This document shows positions 1 to 5,152 of a stretch of DNA of 5,152 nt, one piece after another. Each line of letters begins with the position of its first letter. The stretch's first letter is position 1. Under the pieces are notes generated by a model. That model had not been told where the DNA came from. It made no database searches and worked only from the letters and a program-made list of their open reading frames with translations. The DNA comes from JBCCRH01 sp039208045 (lineage in GTDB: Bacteria; Bacteroidota; Bacteroidia; Chitinophagales; Saprospiraceae): contig JBCCRH010000418.1 in assembly GCA_039208045.1 (NCBI GenBank), positions 1-5,152 of the forward strand, in the 5' to 3' direction. Position numbers and translations under genes: made by a program.

Positions 1-1224
1 GATTGGTCGAGCAACCACATTTGGTTACATAAGCAGCCGCTGAGTCTTTGGCTAATTACGGGAAGCTTTGCAGTGTTTGGCGTACACGAATGGAGCCTAC
101 GACTGCCTTCCATATTGCTCTCGACACTTAGTATTCTATTCACGTATTGGATAGCATGGTACTGCTTCAAAAAGAAACATATCGCGTTACTAGCGGCTTT
201 TTTCCATGCCATCCATGGCCTCAGTATCGAACTTGCTGCGGGTCGAGTAGCGACTGATCATGTAGATACAATCTTTGCTTTTTGGGTTAGCCTCGGCATG
301 TTCCTGGCCTATCGCTTTTTTGAAGTACGAGCAAAAGCGTGGATGGTGCTGCTTATTGGTTGTTGCACGGGCTTAGCCATTCTTACCAAGTGGCTACCAG
401 GCCTACTCATCTTGGCCGTCTGGGGCACCATTGCATGGAGCCTTTCGGCAAATGGCGCTACAAGCAGATGGACGTGGCGGAGTACCTTTGGCTACGGCTT
501 GATTATTGGATTGCTTGCATTGGGAATAGCAGCACCCTGGCAGTGGTACACCCTAGCCACATTTCCAGCGGAAGCGCAATACGAATTGGCTTACAATCGC
601 TTACATCTTTTCGAAGCATTGGAAGGCCATGCCCATCCCTGGTGGTTTCATTTCGACCGACTTCGAATCAATTATGGAGAGCTCGTCTACTTACCCATTT
701 TGTGGTTTACTTGGCAGACTATAAACGATGCTCGTAAAGGAGTATTTTCGCAACTACCACTGCTGGTCTGGTTTTGGCTCCCCTATCTCATATTTTCTGT
801 GGCTGCTACCAAGATGCAAGCATATACGCTCATTGCTGCACCTGCAATTTTTATCGTTACCGCTCAATTCTGGTACGTTTTGCGCAAGCAACTACCCACC
901 AGCCGCTACCCTTGGATTATTCGCCTTTGCCTGATTGCTCTCATTGTTCTGCCAGTACGCTTTTGCATCGAGCGCGTCAAACCACTCCAAAATCATCGAA
1001 CGCCTCCTGAGTGGGTCACAATTCGCAAACAGCTACCCCAAACGTTGAATCACCCCACTGACAGCGTCCTCCTTTTTGACGACAATCACCCTATTGAGAC
1101 CATGTTTTATACGGGCTTTACCGCTTATCCGTACACGCCGGATGAATCAACCCTTGAGCGACTTCGGGCACAGAGCTATTATCTTTATCAGCAGAAAAGT
1201 AACAACTACATCAAGCTGGAATAA
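1..1224 (+). CDS. ArnT/PMT-type (GT39-like) membrane glycosyltransferase, 5' end outside window
   Basis: The reading frame is open from base 1 to the TAA at 1222-1224 (407 visible codons). The GTG at 73 is an internal codon, because the sequence before it already encodes a conserved family motif, so the true start lies upstream of the window. Visible motifs, numbered within the fragment, are HKQPLSLWL at 10-18 (the KPP-like loop of this family), EWSLRLPS at 30-37, GRVATDH at 81-87, LTKWLPG at 128-134 and KMQAYTLIAAPA at 271-282, which resembles the family's K...Y..P motif. Roughly nine or ten hydrophobic membrane segments lie between residues 14 and 320, followed by a soluble tail of about 80 residues. 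Known family members use polyprenyl-phosphate-linked sugars as donors and work at the outer face of the inner membrane. The acidic catalytic site in the first external loop should lie just upstream and cannot be inspected. Donor and acceptor here are unknown. Complete relatives usually exceed 500 residues, so perhaps 100 are missing. The family call is strong; the specific substrate cannot be given. Confidence 0.88.
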   Translation, partial: DWSSNHIWLHKQPLSLWLITGSFAVFGVHEWSLRLPSILLSTLSILFTYWIAWYCFKKKHIALLAAFFHAIHGLSIELAAGRVATDHVDTIFAFWVSLGMFLAYRFFEVRAKAWMVLLIGCCTGLAILTKWLPGLLILAVWGTIAWSLSANGATSRWTWRSTFGYGLIIGLLALGIAAPWQWYTLATFPAEAQYELAYNRLHLFEALEGHAHPWWFHFDRLRINYGELVYLPILWFTWQTINDARKGVFSQLPLLVWFWLPYLIFSVAATKMQAYTLIAAPAIFIVTAQFWYVLRKQLPTSRYPWIIRLCLIALIVLPVRFCIERVKPLQNHRTPPEWVTIRKQLPQTLNHPTDSVLLFDDNHPIETMFYTGFTAYPYTPDESTLERLRAQSYYLYQQKSNNYIKLE

Positions 1225-1294
1225 GCCGCTGCATAATTTCTACTACCACCTGTCCCTCCGTATGCACCTACTACGCTGTAAATCCTTCTCTATC
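1211..1294 (-). pseudogene. Decayed C-terminal remnant of a P-loop kinase gene, similar to the 3' end of the kinase at 4546-5056
   Basis: Reading the minus strand from 1294 to a TGA at 1213-1211 gives 28 codons. They begin DREGF, continue with two adjacent TAG stops, then VHTEGQVVVEI and a short tail. The kinase gene at the right of the window ends with SREGF, four residues, VRTEGQSV, then a helix-like tail. REGF and TEGQ match exactly at the same nine-residue offset, with V and T also conserved between them. At DNA level the plus strand has ctgtccctccgtatgcacc against ctgcccctccgtacgcacc, and flanking identity continues for about 20 more bases. The two in-frame stops and the absence of any upstream part show that this is not a functional gene. 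The scrap starts within the stop codon of the serine hydrolase gene and overlaps the last 14 bases of the glycosyltransferase gene. That the similarity reflects common descent is an inference from two short motifs and the DNA match. Confidence 0.6.
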
Positions 1295-3305
1295 AAAACA
1301 TAGTCGGATCCAGTAACACCCGCTCAATATTTTCAATAATAAAATGCCCTGTATTTCCATTGGTTAGTAGAATGTAGCCCCCATCCAAGCCATCATAAAT
1401 TTTAAAAATAGCTTTAAAATCACCATTGTTACCGCTGTGCTTAAATACTTTGCCGTAAGGCGTCTCTTCTACAAAAAAGCCCAGCCCCATGTACTCCTCG
1501 TGCCCCCAAACATTTTCTCTAAAGTCTTCAGGCGTAGCAATTTGCTTGACTAGCATTAGGTCGTACGTTTCTTGCTTCAAGCCTTTCCGTTGCTTTATGG
1601 CATGTAAAAATTTTAGCAGTTCTTCAGTATTAGTCATCAAAGAGCCGGCAATCCAGGGTTCCTTGGGCTGGTCGATGAGGCCAGGGAAGCCATTAAAATG
1701 ACCATGCGACTTGTGCTGCGTGACATATTCGTGCTCCTTGAAATAGAAATGCTCAATGCCTAGTGGCTTACATACTTCCTCTTGTAAGATCGTGTTGATA
1801 TCCTTTCCAGTAAGCTTTTCCATGACGCGACCCAAGTATTGGTAGGCCGTGCCCGAATAACCAAAGTTCGTTCCCGGCCGAAAGGAAAATGCTAGCGCTC
1901 CGTTTCTGGGCCAATTGGGTAAACCAGAACGATGAGAAAGGATGATTCTTGCCGTGAGCAATGGCGCAAATGGCTCCTCCTGTATCTGCTTAAAGGGAAG
2001 AATTTCATGCAGCGGCTGATCTAAATCCAATAGCCCCCTCTCATAGAGTTTTAAAGCGGCAAAAGCAAAAATAGGCTTGGTGATTGATGCGACCTCAAAT
2101 AAGGTCTGATCATCAATTTTAGTCCGCGCATACGCATTATCAACCCCATAATGCTTTTTATAAGCCACCTTGCCTTGCTTAAAGGCCAAGAAGGAAACAC
2201 CTTCTATCTCATAATAGTCCATATACTGCTGGATGGCTTTGTCTACTTGTTGCAACTGATCGTTGGGCGCGAATAGTAGCCCTTTGGGTAACTGAGAAAA
2301 ATCAGGTTTAGGCACTTCTCTTAGGTAAAATGTTCCTACCTCCGTCAGTTCTTCCTGTTCCACAGTGATCTGACGTGTATTCGAACTATTAGCCCTTGCA
2401 TAATTCATGCCACTAAAAAAGGTTTTCATCCCTGGCTGAAGCAGATAGGCTCCGACAGGAAGCTCTAGCTGGAAGTTTCCTCCACTCCGTGACACCAGAT
2501 GGTAAACCCAAAAGCTAGGATGATCAACAGAAGTAATTCGGATGCCTTCTGGTCGCATCGTAATCGTAGAATCTAGCCACGCCACATTGCCTTTTATTGT
2601 ACCAGTGGCCAGTTGGTCATCGGCAAAGATGAGGGTTCCCAATCTACCTGGCTGACTGGTCTGATCTTTATTGCCCCTACGACTCGCACCATAGCTAGTA
2701 TGATCATTTTCATCCTTATCGACTAGCACATGCCCCAAGCGAATAGCCCTTCCCACATAAATGGGTTCATGGAGCGTGATAGCAAGTTCATGAATGATTT
2801 GTCCATTTTTGTGGGTGCTTCGATGAGTAACGTTCGCCCAATTAGCATAAGCTTGGATGTTAGGATCCCAGCTCAACTGAGCATCTGTCAACGCTCTCTG
2901 TCCACCGAGTGTCCAAGTATATCTAGATACGCCTGACCCTGATGGCTTGTATTGTTCATCCAAGTACAGACTATAAGCATCTTGCTGCTGCCAATCGACG
3001 GCTTCATTCACTACAATATCATCATCATTTACCACAATGCCGAGGTATAGCACATTAGTGGCTTTGTTATATGCAACTTTACAGGAAGCGGAAAAATCAG
3101 CATCGCTATTTGCCCGAACGCCTCCCACCCTTTCTGCTATTTTATAGCTTGGAAAGTGGCTTGGCCAATCTGATAAATCCCCATCAATAGTAGGGATGGT
3201 TGCAGGCTGTATGTAGAGTAGCGATGGATGATCCAGTACGGTTTGCGCAAATGAAGCTTGTATGATCGCTACCAAAATGATTATACAGTAGGTAATTCTT
3301 CTCAT
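1293..3305 (-). CDS. Secreted CBM9-like domain / class C beta-lactamase-like serine hydrolase fusion
   Basis: This 670-residue exported protein is numbered here from the ATG at 3305-3303. A basic start and hydrophobic stretch ending ASFA at residue 20 form a signal peptide. Residues ~25-230 look like a family 9-like carbohydrate-binding (DOMON-type) domain, with the hallmark TIDGDLSDWP at 39-48. Residues ~233-328 look like a beta-sandwich linker of the carboxypeptidase-regulatory type (GNFQLELPVGAYLL). Residues ~345-670 are a beta-lactamase family (PF00144-type) domain with nucleophile motif S407-I-T-K410, LSHRSGLP at 456-463, second motif Y483-S-G485 and third motif H623-S-G625. All three catalytic positions are present, so it is probably active as an esterase, peptidase or amidase; the substrate is unknown. 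A GTG directly precedes the ATG and follows the TAA of the upstream gene; ATG is preferred, but GTG (3308) would add one residue. The gap of one codon to the TlpA-like gene implies an operon and perhaps coupled translation. Confidence 0.9.
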   Translation of the reverse strand: MRRITYCIIILVAIIQASFAQTVLDHPSLLYIQPATIPTIDGDLSDWPSHFPSYKIAERVGGVRANSDADFSASCKVAYNKATNVLYLGIVVNDDDIVVNEAVDWQQQDAYSLYLDEQYKPSGSGVSRYTWTLGGQRALTDAQLSWDPNIQAYANWANVTHRSTHKNGQIIHELAITLHEPIYVGRAIRLGHVLVDKDENDHTSYGASRRGNKDQTSQPGRLGTLIFADDQLATGTIKGNVAWLDSTITMRPEGIRITSVDHPSFWVYHLVSRSGGNFQLELPVGAYLLQPGMKTFFSGMNYARANSSNTRQITVEQEELTEVGTFYLREVPKPDFSQLPKGLLFAPNDQLQQVDKAIQQYMDYYEIEGVSFLAFKQGKVAYKKHYGVDNAYARTKIDDQTLFEVASITKPIFAFAALKLYERGLLDLDQPLHEILPFKQIQEEPFAPLLTARIILSHRSGLPNWPRNGALAFSFRPGTNFGYSGTAYQYLGRVMEKLTGKDINTILQEEVCKPLGIEHFYFKEHEYVTQHKSHGHFNGFPGLIDQPKEPWIAGSLMTNTEELLKFLHAIKQRKGLKQETYDLMLVKQIATPEDFRENVWGHEEYMGLGFFVEETPYGKVFKHSGNNGDFKAIFKIYDGLDGGYILLTNGNTGHFIIENIERVLLDPTMF

Positions 3306-3308
3306 CAC

Positions 3309-4472
3309 TTAGAGCTTTATGGATTGATCAATAGCATGCTTAAGCGCTTCGAAATCGTCTTCACTTCGCATGCCTTCCTTCCTAAAAAGTATCGTTCCAT
3401 CTTTCCCAATGAGAACGATGGATGGAAGGGCAGTGAAGCCAAAACTTTTCGCTGCATTGGCATCACCATAGACGTGCCTCCAATCCATATGGTATTGCTC
3501 ACGTGCTCGATTGAAGGCCGCAGCGTCTTGATCAAGCGAGATGGATACCATTTCCAAGTGGTCTGTTGCAGCGTATGCTTTGTGAATCCGTTTGATGTTA
3601 GGCATTTCTGCAATACAGAACGAACACCAAGAAGCCCAGAATTGGATGAGCGTCATTTTAGATAATTGATCCTTAGCAATCACCAATGCTTCCCCATCGA
3701 TATCGACCAAGTTTACTGTAGGTATAATGGCCCCGGGCACCAAGTTTTTACCTGCCAAAAAGTGCTCTACTTGCTTTGCATCCCAATACCCTTTTATTGC
3801 TGATGGAAAAGAAGATTGATAGACTTCCTCCAAAACAGTACTCGGTAAACTCGATGTCAGTAAATCATTTTTAAATACCTCAAAAGCTATATACTTATAT
3901 TCACTGCTCTTTACATAGTCTAGCTTGGCATATAGTATTTTATCAATTTGGGCAGTCACTGCACGTTGAATAGCATCTCCTCCCTGATCAATGGCCGCTT
4001 TGTTCTCTTTGAAAAAAGCCTGTAAGTCTTGCTGATAGGGGGCGAGATAGGTAGCTAAATCGGATGCCCCCATATCTTCATCCATAAAGGCGTGTTCGAG
4101 TTGTAGCTCTTCTTGCTCATTCACAACTATTCGGGCTGTTTGGTCGGCTTTCGCCCAAATGACTTGCGTCTCTTGATGGAGTAGCTTCAGCTTGAGCTTC
4201 ACATAGGCTGAATAGGCTTTACCCTTAACCTGAGTTATTTGCTTATTGGCTTTGGTGACCTTCTGGCCATATCCTTTGCCATCATCTATTAGATAAGCTA
4301 CTTTTTCATAATCATAGCTAGCTGGAAAAACAATGGTAATCGCATAGTTGCCAGTCGCTGTATCTTGGATTATTGCGGTGGTGCTATGCCTTTGGGAGGC
4401 AGGTAGATTTGCTGATGTGCACAACGAAACAAGGGCAATTGCAAGCGCAATTGCTAGATTGCTTTTTTTCAT
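3309..4472 (-). CDS. TlpA-family periplasmic thioredoxin-like protein with long N-terminal extension
   Basis: This 387-residue protein starts with a KK-containing signal peptide; cleavage is likely after TSA at residue 21. Residues ~32-127 look beta-rich and ~135-240 helical. This extension is typical in size for Bacteroidota TlpA-like proteins, although I do not recognise a named domain in it with certainty. Residues ~247-387 form a redoxin/thioredoxin fold. It has FWASWCSFC with C283 and C286 as the redox-active CXXC pair, the SISLDQD strand at 310-316, and the cis-proline loop TALP ending at P350. Such proteins reduce or exchange disulfides in exported proteins, and many act in cytochrome maturation or stress tolerance; the partner here is unknown. 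ATG at 4472 is the first good start and is placed correctly for the signal peptide. The 73-bp gap from the kinase stop could hold a promoter: minus strand TACATTTA at 4502-4495 resembles the Bacteroidota -7 element TAnnTTTG but lacks the final G and a clear -33 TTG. The gene runs directly into the hydrolase gene. Confidence 0.9.
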   Translation of the reverse strand: MKKSNLAIALAIALVSLCTSANLPASQRHSTTAIIQDTATGNYAITIVFPASYDYEKVAYLIDDGKGYGQKVTKANKQITQVKGKAYSAYVKLKLKLLHQETQVIWAKADQTARIVVNEQEELQLEHAFMDEDMGASDLATYLAPYQQDLQAFFKENKAAIDQGGDAIQRAVTAQIDKILYAKLDYVKSSEYKYIAFEVFKNDLLTSSLPSTVLEEVYQSSFPSAIKGYWDAKQVEHFLAGKNLVPGAIIPTVNLVDIDGEALVIAKDQLSKMTLIQFWASWCSFCIAEMPNIKRIHKAYAATDHLEMVSISLDQDAAAFNRAREQYHMDWRHVYGDANAAKSFGFTALPSIVLIGKDGTILFRKEGMRSEDDFEALKHAIDQSIKL

Positions 4473-4545
4473 ACTTAGGTTAGTTACAAATGCTTAAATG
4501 TACTAGGAAAGACCTTAGAATGGTGGTAGGGTTGCAGATTGCCCA

Positions 4546-5056
4546 CTATTTAAATCCGATCTTTTTCCATATCTGCGCTACTACCTTTTGTACCGACTGC
4601 CCCTCCGTACGCACCCGCTCCCCAATAAACCCCTCCCTACTTGCTCGCCCCTGAATAGCATTCAATTCCTTAAACCGCTTCAACTCCCAGGCGACCTGGC
4701 CATTCCCGCGCTTGCGAATGCGCTCAGCTTGCTCTGCTTCCGTACACGTCAGCCAGAAGCAGTGGATTTGCGGCTCTAAAGGGTCTAATAGCGCTATAAG
4801 CTCCGCTAGCTCATCAGTATTTTCAAATACGTAGTTGATCACAAAATTGGTATAGCCATTATGCTGATGAAACCTAACCAAGTGCTCCAGCGTGGCGAAA
4901 AGATAAGAGCGCTGCGCTGCATTCCCTAGCTCGAACGGATGAACCCTACAAATATAATCGCCATCCAACATGATGGCTTGATCGAAGCGCTCTATGAGGG
5001 GCAAAGGAAGCAGAGGTCTTGCCTACCCCAAGCGAACCGTTGATAATGACGATCAT
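4546..5056 (-). pseudogene. Small P-loop nucleotide-kinase-like (AAA/AAA_33-type) protein, broken by a +1 frameshift
   Basis: The minus strand from ATG 5056 encodes MIVIINGSLGVGKTSASFA, with a Walker A motif G-S-L-G-V-G-K-T at residues 7-14. It then loses frame and reaches a TAG at 4948-4946 after 36 residues. The neighbouring frame continues from 5004 to the TAG at 4548-4546 with LIERFDQAIMLDGDYI and the rest of a typical small kinase. Removing one base from the G run at 4998-5001 joins both parts into a 169-residue protein. In that numbering DGD is at 31-33 (a likely substrate site), the strand FVINYVFE at 71-78, the basic lid RIRKRG at 112-117, REGF at 140-143 and TEGQ at 150-153. The frame from 5004 (TTG start, 152 residues) lacks the P-loop and would not bind nucleotide normally. 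Related small P-loop proteins phosphorylate nucleosides, sugars or antibiotics; the substrate here cannot be named. A sequencing error would restore an intact gene. Confidence 0.75.
4998..5001 (-). other. Probable frameshift site in the kinase gene (four-base G/C run)
   Basis: On the minus strand the sequence reads TTTGCCCCTCATAGAG. With three Cs it would read Phe-Ala-Leu-Ile-Glu and continue in frame into RFDQAIMLDGD. With four Cs the P-loop frame changes to Phe-Ala-Pro-His-Arg and terminates. The run length is the simplest one-base explanation of the break, but the exact base cannot be proven without a homologous sequence. Confidence 0.65.
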
Positions 5057-5070
5057 AACTCTTTTTTCTT

Positions 5071-5096
5071 CATCAAACTTTTGATGCCCATCAAAA
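5071..5096. repeat. Two overlapping inverted repeats in a divergent promoter region
   Basis: Three alternating half-sites are present: CATCAAA at 5071-5077, TTTTGATG at 5079-5086 and CATCAAAA at 5089-5096. The first pair makes a 7-bp-arm palindrome with a 2-base centre. The second pair makes an 8-bp-arm palindrome with a CC centre. The first and third half-sites are direct repeats 18 bp apart. They lie between the kinase ATG (5056, minus strand) and the plus-strand ATG at 5123, so they could be an operator for one or both genes. They could also form competing hairpins in a 5' leader. No regulator is visible, so binding is inferred only from position and symmetry. Confidence 0.4.
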
Positions 5097-5122
5097 AGTA
5101 CTAATTTAAACCAAAACATACC

Positions 5123-5152
5123 ATGCGATACCTAACTCCTTTGCTGCTTTTA
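5123..5152 (+). CDS. Start of an exported protein, truncated by the window edge
   Basis: ATG at 5123 opens ten codons reading MRYLTPLLLL, which run off the right edge. The single arginine followed by a leucine-rich stretch resembles the beginning of a signal peptide or membrane anchor. The gene would be divergent from the kinase gene, with 66 bp between the two start codons. The A-rich leader (ccaaaacatacc) has no Shine-Dalgarno sequence, which is common in Bacteroidota. Nothing can be said about its function, and ten codons leave open that this is chance. Confidence 0.5.
   Translation, partial: MRYLTPLLLL

Noticed and set aside
1225..1292. Bidirectional terminator between the convergent glycosyltransferase and hydrolase genes
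   Set aside because: I looked for a stable hairpin with a T run on either strand and found none; the space is taken by the kinase remnant.
339..1303. Several 68-132 codon plus-strand frames inside or overlapping the glycosyltransferase gene
   Set aside because: They lie in other frames of a gene with clear family motifs and show no coherent protein features of their own.
3317..3613. A 98-codon minus-strand frame inside the TlpA-like gene
   Set aside because: It is an out-of-frame shadow of the thioredoxin domain; the main frame carries the CXXC and cis-proline motifs.
3258..3665. A 135-codon plus-strand open frame spanning the end of the TlpA-like gene and the start of the hydrolase gene
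   Set aside because: It is antisense to two well-supported genes, including the thioredoxin active-site region. Its translation has no recognisable domain or signal peptide.
4419..4472. Possible lipoprotein signal in the TlpA-like protein (cysteine at residue 18 after LVSL)
   Set aside because: The residue before the cysteine is leucine rather than Gly, Ala or Ser, so a lipobox is unlikely and ordinary signal peptidase cleavage after TSA fits better.
4473..4545. Promoter for the redoxin-hydrolase operon
   Set aside because: TACATTTA on the minus strand is close to the Bacteroidota -7 element, but the final G and a properly spaced TTG are missing, so it is not listed as a feature.
5055..5075. 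Six-residue minus-strand reading frame (MKKKEL) whose stop overlaps the kinase ATG as ATGA
   Set aside because: It looks like a possible leader peptide with translational coupling, but it is too short to distinguish from a purine-rich leader and has no supporting signal.

Overview
The window looks like chromosomal DNA from a member of the Bacteroidota. The case rests on protein types and is an inference: a periplasmic TlpA-type thioredoxin protein with a long N-terminal extension, a secreted CBM9-like/serine hydrolase fusion, moderate GC content, and no strong Shine-Dalgarno sequences before the starts.

Layout, left to right. (1) A plus-strand integral-membrane glycosyltransferase of the ArnT/PMT (GT39-like) class is open at the left edge and ends at 1224. 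(2) A short convergent junction (1225-1292) overlaps a decayed minus-strand fragment (1211-1294). It resembles the last ~27 codons of the P-loop kinase gene found 3.3 kb further right. (3) Two tightly packed minus-strand genes follow in transcription order: a TlpA-family thiol-disulfide protein (4472-3309), then a 670-residue exported protein (3305-1293). The second carries a CBM9-like domain followed by a class C beta-lactamase-like serine hydrolase domain. The stop of the first and the ATG of the second are separated by one codon, so they are very probably co-transcribed. (4) A minus-strand small P-loop nucleotide-kinase-like gene (5056-4546) is broken by a one-base frameshift. Its Walker A motif lies in one frame and the rest of the protein in another. 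(5) A 66-bp divergent region with two overlapping inverted repeats precedes the first ten codons of a plus-strand gene that runs off the right edge.

The TlpA-like and hydrolase proteins both carry export signals and should act in the periplasm or at the cell surface. What joins them functionally is not shown by the sequence. The most unusual features are the two damaged versions of one kinase gene: an almost complete but frameshifted copy on one side of the redoxin-hydrolase pair, and a C-terminal scrap with two stop codons abutting the other side. This suggests that the pair was inserted at, or duplicated together with, the kinase 3' end. I saw no transposase, integrase, tRNA, rRNA, CRISPR array or convincing terminator hairpin.
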